Translations under genes and position numbers: made by a program | In this document: positions 17,701 to 24,890 of the stretch, in pieces | Layout of the letters: every line of letters begins with the position of its first letter | How positions within the stretch are numbered: the stretch's first letter is position 1 | Notes under the pieces: model-generated | Told to the model about the DNA's origin: nothing | Databases searched by the model: none | What the model saw: the letters and a program-made list of their open reading frames with translations, nothing else | DNA from: Lachnospiraceae bacterium UBA7196 | Lineage (GTDB): Bacteria > Bacillota > Clostridia > Lachnospirales > Lachnospiraceae | NCBI GenBank assembly: GCA_002490835.1 | Contig: DKUU01000021.1 | Location: forward strand, 62,001-126,000 | Direction: 5' to 3' | DNA: 64,000 bases

Positions 17701-19310
17701 GGTATGGTTATTTCTGTCAGGCTTTCACAGCTTACAAACGCACTCCCATCTATTTTCTTCACACTATTTGGTATCTTTATACCTGTCAGTCCCGTGCAAC
17801 TCTCAAACGTGTTTTCCTCGATGCTCTTCACACCATATGGTATCTCTATCTTTTTTAGGCTATCGCAGAAATAAAACGCTTTTTTCCCGATACTCTTCAC
17901 GCTGTCCGGTATCTTTATCTCTTCCAGACTCCTACATAAATTAAACGCGCCTTCCCCGATGCTTTCCACACCGTCTTTTATCTCTACGCTTGTTACAACA
18001 TTTTCATTGTCCTTCCGACCATTTTTTATCCAGTCCGTCATCCCCTCATTCGTCTTGATCGTCAGCTTACCGTCCTCAAGCGTCCAGCCTTTGTCGGTCG
18101 GTTCGGTGCTCTCCACGATATAGTCCGCCCACTCCGTCCATGCGTCTTTGTAAGCCTGCGCCGTGCCGCTCGGGACATGGATGCCCTGCACGCCGGCTGT
18201 GGCAGACGGGCAGCCGACGAAAACATCACTGCCAAGCGTCGGCGGTGTCTGCCTTTCCACGATAATCTCGTCCAAGGATGAGCATTCCTGAAACGCATAG
18301 TCTCCTATGCTTGTTACTTTCTCTGGTATCCTTATGCTTGCCAAATTCCAGCAGCTAGAAAACGCATAATCTCCTATGCTTTCCACACTCTCCGGTATAT
18401 TTATGCTTTCCAGACTATTGCAGCCTGAAAACACATTATCCCTTATGCTTGTTACTTTCTCCGGTATATTTATGCTTTTCAGACTCTTGCAGGGAGAAAA
18501 CGTACCATTCCCTATGCTTTCCACACTTTCCGGTATATTTATGCTTTCCAGACTATTGCAGCCTGAAAACACATTATCCCCTATGCTTCTTACATTCCCC
18601 GGTATCTCTATGCTTTCCAGTCCGAGGCAGTAATAAAACGCATCATCCCCTATGCTTTCCACGCTCTCCGGTATATCTATACTTACCAGCTTACTGCAAT
18701 TCATAAACGCCTGCCTGATTATGTATGTCACACCGCTTTGTATCTCTGCGCTTGTTACCAGATCCTTATATTGATATTGTGTTTCCTGATAAAATGATTT
18801 TTTGTCAGAAAACCATAAATTCATCCCCCTATTCGATGTAATCGTCAGCCTGCCGTCAGCGGTAAGCGTCCACTCGTCTTCCTCACTGCCACCTATAATA
18901 GTATCATCCGCCTGCGCCACAGCTGCCGCCATCATCACGCTCTGCGGCGCTGCCACGATTTCCGTCGGCGCGTCATTTTCGCTGACAGACTCTGTCTCTT
19001 TTTCTTCCTCCTCGTCAGACTCCTGCCCTTCGGGGGCTGTTTCCTCCGCAGGCTCCGTTGTCTCCGTCTTCTCCTGCTCGTCGGCATCCGTCCCCTCCGC
19101 AGGTTTTGTATCTTCTCCCGACGGCTCTGTTTCCGTTTCTTCCTCCTGCTCCGTTTCCCCATCCACAGGCGTGTTTTCACTGACGCTCTCCTGCGCCAGC
19201 ACGCTTGTCGGCGCATCATCCCACACCATGCCAAAAACCAGCACCGCCGCAAGCAATACCGCCATCATTCTCTGCCAGAAACCGCTCTTTCGTATTTTCC
19301 TGTTTTTCAT
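14760..19310 (-). CDS. BspA-like leucine-rich-repeat surface protein with sorting-like signal
   Basis: A 1,516-residue secreted surface protein. In order: a signal peptide (about 1-40, hydrophobic AVLLAAVLVFGMVW, cleavage near AQES); an acidic Glu/Thr/Pro linker flanked by VSEN motifs; BspA-type LRR repeats (about 150-370 and 410-600, units such as ESINIPESVESIGD); a right-handed beta-helix region with repeated MYGGKISGN units (about 690-880); Cys-rich repeats with CxxC pairs (about 940-1130); a Gly/Ser/Asn/Asp linker; a domain with alternating strands; then PDTGERTP followed by a hydrophobic helix, a basic segment and a second hydrophobic helix. Such proteins bind host or bacterial surfaces; the ligand is unknown. 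The ATG follows GGGGAGG. Upstream lie a promoter with a G9 spacer tract and two LytTR-type sites. Confidence 0.88.
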   Translation of the reverse strand: MKNRKIRKSGFWQRMMAVLLAAVLVFGMVWDDAPTSVLAQESVSENTPVDGETEQEEETETEPSGEDTKPAEGTDADEQEKTETTEPAEETAPEGQESDEEEEKETESVSENDAPTEIVAAPQSVMMAAAVAQADDTIIGGSEEDEWTLTADGRLTITSNRGMNLWFSDKKSFYQETQYQYKDLVTSAEIQSGVTYIIRQAFMNCSKLVSIDIPESVESIGDDAFYYCLGLESIEIPGNVRSIGDNVFSGCNSLESINIPESVESIGNGTFSPCKSLKSINIPEKVTSIRDNVFSGCNSLESINIPESVESIGDYAFSSCWNLASIRIPEKVTSIGDYAFQECSSLDEIIVERQTPPTLGSDVFVGCPSATAGVQGIHVPSGTAQAYKDAWTEWADYIVESTEPTDKGWTLEDGKLTIKTNEGMTDWIKNGRKDNENVVTSVEIKDGVESIGEGAFNLCRSLEEIKIPDSVKSIGKKAFYFCDSLKKIEIPYGVKSIEENTFESCTGLTGIKIPNSVKKIDGSAFVSCESLTEITIPESVTEIGSGVFGNCRKLTKVIMESKNPPTLDIDVFGNCPGITGTKSIYVPAGALEAYQGTEGKEKGWEPYKDNITESTPPAAEHNNHNNVEFTAWTQTNSLPTTAGNYYLTENVTLTDTWNVPYGTTTLCLNGKTISAPGADSVIRIGGGTLELYDCQGAGNITGGQCGVNVVGSLCTFQMYGGKISGNSSSSYGGGVKVIGGGTFEMHGGEISGNSANSATGSGGGVYGKDTSTFRMYGGKISGNSASMGGGVYGEGTTIFRMYGGEISGNNATQSGGGVWMLDDRYTLGVGRDAVISGNTCNGKVNNVYLRNGQKIDVAEPLSGSASIGVTTETPPTEGNPVKITPFNETDYSKYFSSDDPAYEIVNVDDAVYLAVKSQPHTHVLTPVEAKDATCTEDGNEAYYVCGGNDGCGMWFSDAEGTQAITDHNSVVISKTGHSYDTSTWGYQTAEGHAHQCVNCDAHDEVEAHTPGAAATETTPQTCTVCGYVIAAAIGHTCSPQPVAKKEATCTTAGKQAYYHCEGCGKDYEDAEGTTLIADISAWGNIAALGHDWGEWKVTKKATATKPGEKERTCKRCEAKETEPIPATGGGSGGGGNQGGGSGGDQGGGSDGDNQGGDSQSGGDNGGGGNTGGGGQGDGSDGGSSGNNGRAGDNQDGSSDGGSGNGGTGAAKPRPGKPGASGTGQPKVKQEKKGNIQKEVRVEGEATLDAAVATTLTELADIVLTEAERQQAAGGTSIRIVLDVKDASAGVSAADKKVVAAALGGTLAKGYTLGQYLDINLYKVVGGSRSAVTQTGRKITVTIQVPDSLKNTDGTKTRTFVVIRVHDGKAELLTDLDNKEDTITIETDRFSTYDIVYQDTAGKNGGAVRVSVRNESDKKPGGGLDDEPDTGERTPLELCATLSMIAGFTYLFLYFADRRRGMTEEMKKELVSRLTGWGKRGGRIRRYLALAAIFVLLVYYHSIGKKTCVEWKESYGE
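18297..18720 (-). repeat. Tandem DNA repeats encoding the first LRR block
   Basis: Units of about 69 bp (23 codons) recur with high nucleotide identity, for instance the CTTTCCAGACTATTGCAGCC stretch appearing twice at about 18,408 and 18,547. Each unit codes one BspA-type LRR. Near-identical DNA copies imply recent duplication or ongoing recombination in repeat number. Confidence 0.8.
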
Positions 19311-19370
19311 TCTTTTAACCTCCCCGTCAAGACATGATATCGTCTCCCCAAACGATACTTTCCTATTATT

Positions 19371-19400
19371 TTTATATCATACCCCCCCCCTAAAAAACAA
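19371..19400 (-). promoter_or_regulatory. Surface-protein promoter with a G9 tract in the spacer
   Basis: On the minus strand TTGTTT (19,400-19,395), an 18-base spacer and TATAAA (19,376-19,371) form a promoter about 60 bases before the ATG. Nine consecutive G (plus-strand C at 19,382-19,390) lie inside the spacer. Loss of one G would give the optimal 17-base spacing. Promoters with such tracts are known to phase-vary by slippage; whether this one does is inference. Confidence 0.55.
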
Positions 19401-19412
19401 TAGACCCTGCCT

Positions 19413-19442
19413 AAACGACACACTTTTCGACAAAAATAACAC
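19413..19442. promoter_or_regulatory. LytTR-type operator, copy A (two sites)
   Basis: AAACGACAC (19,413-19,421) and AAATAACAC (19,434-19,442) are 9-mers separated by exactly 12 bases, the 21-bp period of LytTR regulator sites. They lie 13 bases upstream of the surface-protein -35. The surrounding 32 bases (19,410-19,441) are identical to 20,308-20,339. Confidence 0.6.
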
Positions 19443-19514
19443 ACTTTCCCTTCATGATGAGGACACCTGATGCGGGCAAAAATCTTCCTGTGGAAGGAAT
19501 CAAACCTAAGGCAT

Positions 19515-19553
19515 AAAAAAGGCACAACCCCATGCAATTACCGGAGTTGCGCC
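19515..19553 (-). terminator. Terminator of the HigBA-like pair
   Basis: Read on the minus strand, GGCGCAAC pairs with GTTGTGCC (one G-U pair) with further CC/GG pairing inside, and TTTTTT follows. It lies 57 bases beyond the antitoxin stop. Confidence 0.75.
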
Positions 19554-19609
19554 ACACTTGCGGACTGGGACTTCTCATATCTAACTTTTCGCCGAACTTT
19601 GTTGGATTT

Positions 19610-19972
19610 TTATCTGTTTCCCGTTTCCAACGGAACAACCGCCAACGTCTTTCCCAAAGGAGCCAATACCTTCAAAATCGTATCCAATTGCGGACTGGTA
19701 CTGCCTTTTTCCATTCTTGCAATGACAGGCTGTTTAACCCCGCTTAACTCCTCCAGCTTCTTTTGACTGATTCCCTTTTCCTGTCTTGCCTTTATCAATT
19801 CCCCAATAATAGACACCCTCAGTTCGCTCTCCGCTATTTCATCCGACGTAAGAATACTTTTCATAAATTCAAGAGCATTCCCGCCGACAGCATCTGCTCC
19901 CCGCTCGCTTAAATCAACCAGATTCTCTTTCGCCTGTGTTATCGCTTGTGAATATTCTTTATTCGTTCTCAT
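19610..19972 (-). CDS. HigA-like XRE-family antitoxin
   Basis: A 120-residue protein whose C-terminal half is an XRE helix-turn-helix (about residues 58-108; ARQEKGISQKKLEELSGVKQ, then IARMEKGSTSP), preceded by a helical region that would contact the toxin. In such pairs the antitoxin neutralises the toxin and represses the operon. It overlaps the upstream toxin gene by 14 bases and is therefore translationally coupled. It looks intact, while its partner does not. A 34-bp palindrome overlapping the promoter (20,241-20,274) is the likely binding site. Confidence 0.85.
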   Translation of the reverse strand: MRTNKEYSQAITQAKENLVDLSERGADAVGGNALEFMKSILTSDEIAESELRVSIIGELIKARQEKGISQKKLEELSGVKQPVIARMEKGSTSPQLDTILKVLAPLGKTLAVVPLETGNR

Positions 19973-20195
19973 GATGCTTCCTCCCTCGATAATCAGCCAA
20001 ATTCCGTTTTGCCCGCTCCATTTCTCTCAATGGAGTTTTTTGTGTCCGCTTCATAAAAAAAAGTGTTTTTACGTAATCCATAATTTTATTCAACTTTATC
20101 CGGCTGTCTTTATCATTCTTTGCCGCCAGTCCTGCTATGTACTCTTTTACCGGCTCTTTTCCATTCTTATCTTTATAAAAATAAATCTCGTACAA
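19959..20195 (-). CDS. HigB/Gp49-like toxin with an internal deletion (probable remnant)
   Basis: A 78-residue product that opens like the phage Gp49/HigB family (MYEIYFYKDKNGKEPVKEYI) and ends like it (MKRTQKTPLREMERAKRNLAD). Family members are usually about 110-120 residues; the central strands, which carry the catalytic basic residues and normally end in a HHFMKKT-like junction, are absent. The join falls at KTLFFMKR, with the frame preserved. The TTG start has a strong AGGAGG nine bases upstream. I infer a roughly 40-residue in-frame deletion that inactivates the RNase fold but keeps the antitoxin expressed. The comparison with the family is from memory, not alignment. Confidence 0.7.
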   Translation of the reverse strand: MYEIYFYKDKNGKEPVKEYIAGLAAKNDKDSRIKLNKIMDYVKTLFFMKRTQKTPLREMERAKRNLADYRGRKHHENE

Positions 20196-20221
20196 GTTTA
20201 TTTTCCTCCTATTGCAAATAA

Positions 20222-20274
20222 ATTATACTTTAAAGTTATTAAAAAGTCAATAACTTAAAAGTTATTGACTTTTT
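20222..20274 (-). promoter_or_regulatory. Promoter and palindromic operator of the HigBA-like pair
   Basis: On the minus strand TTGACT (20,250-20,245), 17 bases, then a perfect TATAAT (20,227-20,222). A palindrome with 16-bp arms and a 2-bp centre (20,241-20,274) covers the -35, and a half-site-like AATAACTTTAAAG lies in the spacer. This is the layout of an autorepressed toxin-antitoxin operon. Confidence 0.8.
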
Positions 20275-20310
20275 CAACATTTTGAAATATTGCTAAATCA
20301 AACCTTACCT

Positions 20311-20361
20311 AAACGACACACTTTTCGACAAAAATAACATCCTTTCAAACAAAAATGACAC
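20311..20361. promoter_or_regulatory. LytTR-type operator, copy B (three sites)
   Basis: Three 9-mers, AAACGACAC (20,311), AAATAACAT (20,332) and AAATGACAC (20,353), with exact 12-base spacers, match AAAYRACAY. They lie about 115 bases upstream of the LytTR regulator start and just before its promoter. The left two sites are part of the 32-bp copy shared with 19,410-19,441. Confidence 0.65.
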
Positions 20362-20362
20362 C

Positions 20363-20391
20363 TGACTGTCCTTCCTTTTTTGTGGTATACT
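20363..20391 (+). promoter_or_regulatory. Possible promoter of the LytTR two-component operon
   Basis: TATACT at 20,386-20,391 has only a poor -35 (TGACTG, 17 bases upstream) that adjoins the last LytTR-type site, as expected for an activator-dependent promoter. Confidence 0.45.
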
Positions 20392-20473
20392 ATGGTAATA
20401 TTGCATATTGTCAAAAGTTAGGAAAATAAAGCGGCTGTTCACAGTCCGTTTTGCGTGAAAGGAACCATTTTTT

Positions 20474-21187
20474 ATGATTCATATTGCGATCTGTGAGGAC
20501 AATGACGCGGATATGACGCATCTGCGCGCCCTGCTGCACCAGACAAAACTCCTCTGCGATTTTACGGAATACACCAGTGCGGAACCTATGCTGCTCGATA
20601 TGGAAAACGGACAAAAACACTTTGATCTGTTTTTGTTAGACATCTTTCTGCCCGGCAGGAACGGCGTGGAGACCGCCCGCCGCATCCGCAGTCTGGACGA
20701 AAAAGCGGTTTTGATCTTCCTGACAGTCAGTGAAGATTTTTACAGGGAAGCATTTGACCTCTATGCGTTCCATTACCTGATCAAGCCCATACGCCTAAGC
20801 GACCTGACGAAAGTCCTGACAAAGGCAGCAAATCAGATTTCCTCTCCGGAAGAAACCCTGCCTATCCTGTCCAACAGGCAGAAACTCATACTTCGTCAGG
20901 CGGACATTGTCTATATAGAAAGCGCCAGCCATATGCTGTGTTTTCATATGCAGGACGGGCAGCAATATGTCTCCTACGGCAAACTGAACGAAATCCAGAC
21001 ACAGCTTGCCTCCGAACTGTTTGTGCGCTGCCACAAAAGCTTTATCGCCAATCTCATCTATGTAAGCAAACTGACGCGGGAGGGCTTCTATGTCGGCGAT
21101 ACGCTGATCCCCATCTCCCGCACCTATGCGGCGGACGCAAAGAACATCTATTATAAGCGGTTGTTCGGCGTTTTTCGGGAACATTAA
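20474..21187 (+). CDS. LytTR-family response regulator
   Basis: A 237-residue regulator with an N-terminal receiver (acidic pair in ICEDND at 7-12, phospho-acceptor Asp in FLLDIFLPGRNG near residue 56, Lys in YLIKPI near 105) and a C-terminal LytTR DNA-binding domain (about 133-232; YIESASHML, FVRCHKSFIANL and ISRTY motifs). LytTR regulators bind paired 9-mer direct repeats about 21 bp apart, and exactly such repeats lie upstream of this gene and of the surface-protein gene. It is followed after 15 bases by its sensor. Control of virulence-like surface traits is common in the family; here the surface protein is the obvious target. Confidence 0.92.
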   Translation: MIHIAICEDNDADMTHLRALLHQTKLLCDFTEYTSAEPMLLDMENGQKHFDLFLLDIFLPGRNGVETARRIRSLDEKAVLIFLTVSEDFYREAFDLYAFHYLIKPIRLSDLTKVLTKAANQISSPEETLPILSNRQKLILRQADIVYIESASHMLCFHMQDGQQYVSYGKLNEIQTQLASELFVRCHKSFIANLIYVSKLTREGFYVGDTLIPISRTYAADAKNIYYKRLFGVFREH

Positions 21188-21202
21188 GAACGAGGTATTA
21201 GG

Positions 21203-23122
21203 ATGCAAAAAAAGATAACATGGAAGAAAACATCTGTCATAAAAGGTGCGGCAGTCCTTTTGTTTGTTCTGCTCACTGTCTGGATGATCGGGCTGCTTTT
21301 CGACATCGCCCGCCCAAAAACGGAAGAACTTGCCCTTGCGCCGACTATGGGTGACGCCCGCGGCTGGGAGCTGTATACTTTGGAAAGTGGAAACCGCATG
21401 GAAATTTCGCCTGAGGATATCCTTTCGCTGGAGGCAGGCAGCGTCATTTACCTTTCCCGCACTCTGACAAAAGAGCAGGAAGACGCGGGATATACCTTCC
21501 TGATGCTGGAGTTTACGCGTCCCTGCGCCGTGTTTTTGGACGAGGATCTGTTCTACACCAACTGCCCGAAGGAGGATACGCGTTTTGATGCGGTGACTTT
21601 GCCAAAGGATTATACGGTCCCCGCCTTCGCGCCGGGCGAAGAGGTACGATGTTCCCTGCCTGCGCATTATGCCGGTAGGCGGCTTACAATCGCCACCACG
21701 CATATGCCTGAATCAGGTACGCCCAGCGTCATACTGTCCTCCCATGCAAGACACTTCGACTACCTGACTACAGGAACAATCCATGAACTGATGCCTGCGG
21801 CGGGATTTGCCGTGCTGACGCTGCTCCTCTCCGGCATCTGGCTGTTTGCTCTTTTTCAGGGAATCTTTGACTATCCTTCCCTCCTGCTGATCTTTGCCGC
21901 CCTGATCCGGATGCTTTCCCATCTGCGGCAGTTTCAATTTTTCTCCCCGATCTCCTATGCCATAGACAGCCCATTTGCGCTATTTATTCCCATCATTGAG
22001 GTGATGCTCCCCTGCATTTGGCTGTTTTTACAGATGAAAGACCATAAAAACCGCCTCCTGTTCGGCGCCATCCTTGGATTCTCGGCTGCCGTTTCGCTGA
22101 TTTTCCCGATCGGCGGGCTGTTTGGCGGTCTTCCCTTTTACAGCTCTTTTCTGGCAAATAATCTGACACTATTTTTCCCGCTTGCCGCACTGATACTTTT
22201 TGCCGTCCGGGAAGCCTTCCAAAAACGGAACCATATTTTTATCTCACTGTTATCCGGACTGGGTATCACTGCCTGCCTGATCGCTGTCCTGTATGTGGGT
22301 TCCCTGTGCGGAGAGGGATTCTATGCCGATCAGATCAGCATTATCCTCAATATAAGCGACTCTATGGTAGCATTGTTTTTGTATTGGAGCGCCGTGATCC
22401 TGTTTCTCCTCTCGACGATCCTTGCCCTGTACCAGATCATACGGCGCATTGCGGATATGCGTACAGATTTGGTCCTGCAGACAGAATACGCAAGACAGCT
22501 TGACAGCCGCCTGTTGGCACAAAAGGATTTTTATGAGGCGAGAATTTCCCATGAAAATGCGCTCCGTTCCCTGCGTCATGACATGGCGGGGCATCTGAAC
22601 ACATTGGCCGTATTGCTTGCGGATGATAAAACGGCGGAGGCGAAAAAATATCTGGACGGCATTGCAAAATACCATAAGGAACAGGCTTCTGAACTTTTCT
22701 GCAAAAACCCGTATATGAACGCGATCCTGCAAAATTATGCAGGAAAGTGTAAGAAGGAGCAGATCGAATTGGACTGCCATATCGGGATCGGGGACGAGGA
22801 ACTGCCCGCAACACAGCTGTGCCTGATCTTAAATAATGCGCTGGAAAATGCGATGGAAGCTTCCCTGACGATGCCTGAAGGCGAGAGGATCATCAAGGTA
22901 CAGGCGACTGTCCGTCAGGATCAGTTTTTGCTCCGTGTCAGCAACCGCTTTGAGGGGTGTCTGACAACGGCGGACGGTCTGCCTGTTTCCACAAAAGAGG
23001 GGGCAGGACACGGTTATGGTCTGTCCAATATCAAACAGGCAGCTGAGCGCAGGGGCGGACAGATGGAATACCGTGTTGGGGACGGCTTTTTTGTGCTGGA
23101 TGTGACGCTGCGGGTGAACTAA
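21203..23122 (+). CDS. GHKL-domain sensor histidine kinase
   Basis: A 639-residue membrane sensor: an N-terminal membrane helix (about 13-33), an extracellular domain of some 150 residues, then seven or more membrane segments (about 195-425), a short coiled coil and a cytoplasmic kinase. The layout resembles 7TMR-DISM receptors. The phospho-acceptor His is in SLRHDMAGHLNTL, the N-box in LNNALENAMEA and the G-box in GHGYGLSNI, all typical of the GHKL kinases that pair with LytTR regulators. The ligand is unknown. It is the second gene of the plus-strand operon and ends 18 bases from the convergent transporter gene. Confidence 0.9.
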   Translation: MQKKITWKKTSVIKGAAVLLFVLLTVWMIGLLFDIARPKTEELALAPTMGDARGWELYTLESGNRMEISPEDILSLEAGSVIYLSRTLTKEQEDAGYTFLMLEFTRPCAVFLDEDLFYTNCPKEDTRFDAVTLPKDYTVPAFAPGEEVRCSLPAHYAGRRLTIATTHMPESGTPSVILSSHARHFDYLTTGTIHELMPAAGFAVLTLLLSGIWLFALFQGIFDYPSLLLIFAALIRMLSHLRQFQFFSPISYAIDSPFALFIPIIEVMLPCIWLFLQMKDHKNRLLFGAILGFSAAVSLIFPIGGLFGGLPFYSSFLANNLTLFFPLAALILFAVREAFQKRNHIFISLLSGLGITACLIAVLYVGSLCGEGFYADQISIILNISDSMVALFLYWSAVILFLLSTILALYQIIRRIADMRTDLVLQTEYARQLDSRLLAQKDFYEARISHENALRSLRHDMAGHLNTLAVLLADDKTAEAKKYLDGIAKYHKEQASELFCKNPYMNAILQNYAGKCKKEQIELDCHIGIGDEELPATQLCLILNNALENAMEASLTMPEGERIIKVQATVRQDQFLLRVSNRFEGCLTTADGLPVSTKEGAGHGYGLSNIKQAAERRGGQMEYRVGDGFFVLDVTLRVN

Positions 23123-23139
23123 AATCCATTCTGCAGGCA

Positions 23140-24015
23140 TTATTGTCTCTTTTCCCATCCCGCGATCATCACGCCGACAGCAATACAGACCGCGCCCAAA
23201 AGCGTCCTGATATGAAAATGCTCCGTCTCCCCGTAGGCGTTTGGAATCAGCAGGGCAAGCACAAATGTAACGACCGGCTCTGTGGAAGCAATGATCGTGA
23301 CACTGATCGCATCGGAGTATTTCTCCGCAAACATAAGCATGGTGTATGCGTATGCCTGCGCAAAAAAGGCGAGAATAAACACGGACGAAAGCATTTGCTT
23401 TGTGTAGGCGACGCCCGCGAAAGTACGCTGATCCTCCATGAACCAGAAAACAAAACCGATCAGCGTACAAAAGCACATTTGGAGTATTGTCAGCGCCATC
23501 GCGTCCGACTGCTTTACAAAACGCACGGAAAAAATCGTATAAAGCGCCATAAACAGGCAGGAAAACAGCATAAACACCGTTCCCCTGTTTACCGATTCCG
23601 CAAACCGGAACCCATGCGTCATAAAAATCCCGAACAAGATCACGCCAAACCCGCAAATATGGTTTTTCGTGGGCCTGATGTGCCAAAACAGCAAAAGCAG
23701 CGGCACAAATAAGATATTGAGCGACGAAATAAAACTCGATTCCGACGCGGACAGGCTGTCCATTGCCGCCCTCTCCGCAAGCAGATCGCCCATCAAAAAC
23801 AGCGACAGCACCAATCCGTGCAGCAGCGTCGTTTTGGTGACAAAGGCAAGCCGTCTGAAAAACAGTACAAGTAATACGAGCGCAGCAATGCCCGCCGTGA
23901 CCGTGATATAGGCAAACGAAGACAGATCGGACGGCAGATCTTTGATAAACAGATAGGACGCTGCCCAACAGAGCGTCACCGAAAAAAGTATGATGTTGGT
24001 CTCCTTCTTCGTCAT
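23140..24015 (-). CDS. EamA/DMT-family transporter
   Basis: A 291-residue membrane protein with ten hydrophobic segments in two EamA halves (CWAASYLFIKDLPSD in helix 1; ASTEPVVTFVLALLIPNAYGE in helix 9). Members export amino acids, nucleobases or other small metabolites; no substrate can be read from the sequence. I start at the ATG at 24,015 because the longer frame begins inside the upstream gene. The stop of that gene is 14 bases away, so they form one transcript. Confidence 0.85.
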   Translation of the reverse strand: MTKKETNIILFSVTLCWAASYLFIKDLPSDLSSFAYITVTAGIAALVLLVLFFRRLAFVTKTTLLHGLVLSLFLMGDLLAERAAMDSLSASESSFISSLNILFVPLLLLFWHIRPTKNHICGFGVILFGIFMTHGFRFAESVNRGTVFMLFSCLFMALYTIFSVRFVKQSDAMALTILQMCFCTLIGFVFWFMEDQRTFAGVAYTKQMLSSVFILAFFAQAYAYTMLMFAEKYSDAISVTIIASTEPVVTFVLALLIPNAYGETEHFHIRTLLGAVCIAVGVMIAGWEKRQ

Positions 24016-24029
24016 TGGTGCTGTTTCTC

Positions 24030-24740
24030 CTATAAAATCATTGCCGCCAGAATGACCGCGCCAATGATCGATAATCCTTTCGCCAAGATATTGTTTTCCA
24101 AATGTAAGCCAAAACCCGCAAGAACGCACAATGCCGTCATGATCACCGTATACGCCGCAATCAGCGCCGTGCCGGCCTTTTTGTGTTTCCCCGCAAGTCC
24201 CACCCTGCCCTGACAGGGCATGAGGTTTACGCCCTCCGAGGTCAGCACGATCAAAAACGGCAGCCCCAGCACCACCGAAAATCCGAAATTATTAAAAAAC
24301 ACTGACAGATAAATGGTTTTCATCCACATACCGAAAAACAGTTCCAGCCCAAAGCCCAAAAACCATGCAACGGTGAGCGCGCCATTGTAGGAAACCAAAA
24401 GATAGCGCGCAATGTTTTGATACGTATGTACATTCGGTGCATCACCGCCCGACAGATACCATAAGCGGTACGGCAGATATGCCGCGAAAAAATTCCCAAT
24501 CAATCCCAAAACGGAAGCGCCGCTGAATGTGCCGAACAGATCGGCGATCAGATTCCCGACCGCACACCCAAGACCGCCGATTGGTCCAAACAACAGCCCC
24601 GCCGGGACAGGAATGGCATTTGCAGGGCGCACCTCCGTAATGCCCTCCACCAACGTCATAACCTTAAACGCCGCGCCGAGAATGGCAAAAGGGATCATTG
24701 TATATAGAAATTGTTGTATCTTAGTGTATTGTTTCTTCAT
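24030..24740 (-). CDS. ECF-transporter S-component-like membrane protein
   Basis: A 236-residue protein with about six membrane segments. The segment VRPANAIPVPAGLLFGPIGG followed by AVGNLIADLFG is the kind of loop seen in substrate-binding (S) components of energy-coupling-factor vitamin transporters. No ECF ATPase or T component is nearby, so it would use a shared module encoded elsewhere. An unrelated small membrane family cannot be ruled out. A good promoter lies 45 bases upstream; the DMT transporter gene follows in the same transcript. Confidence 0.55.
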   Translation of the reverse strand: MKKQYTKIQQFLYTMIPFAILGAAFKVMTLVEGITEVRPANAIPVPAGLLFGPIGGLGCAVGNLIADLFGTFSGASVLGLIGNFFAAYLPYRLWYLSGGDAPNVHTYQNIARYLLVSYNGALTVAWFLGFGLELFFGMWMKTIYLSVFFNNFGFSVVLGLPFLIVLTSEGVNLMPCQGRVGLAGKHKKAGTALIAAYTVIMTALCVLAGFGLHLENNILAKGLSIIGAVILAAMIL

Positions 24741-24785
24741 TTATTCTCATTCTTTTTTGCACACAAACGATTTCCTGTCAAAGAC

Positions 24786-24814
24786 ATTGTATTCATTTTT
24801 CCTTTGAATTGCAA
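24786..24814 (-). promoter_or_regulatory. Promoter of the ECF-S-like/DMT transcript
   Basis: On the minus strand TTGCAA (24,814-24,809), a 17-base spacer and TACAAT (24,791-24,786), about 46 bases before the ATG. Confidence 0.6.
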
Positions 24815-24831
24815 GTAAATCGAAAAGTATT

Positions 24832-24872
24832 AAAAAACACCCGACAGATATAAGATATCCTGTCAGGTGTCT
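24832..24872 (-). terminator. Terminator of the ABC exporter operon
   Basis: Read on the minus strand, ACACCTGACAG pairs with CTGTCGGGTGT and TTTTTT follows. It lies about 20 bases beyond the permease stop codon. Confidence 0.85.
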
Positions 24873-24890
24873 TTGCCTTCCATTTTTATA

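Noticed and set aside
18297..18720. CRISPR-like regular DNA repeats of about 69 bp
   Set aside because: They are in frame within the surface-protein gene and each codes one leucine-rich repeat; there are no unique spacers and no cas genes.
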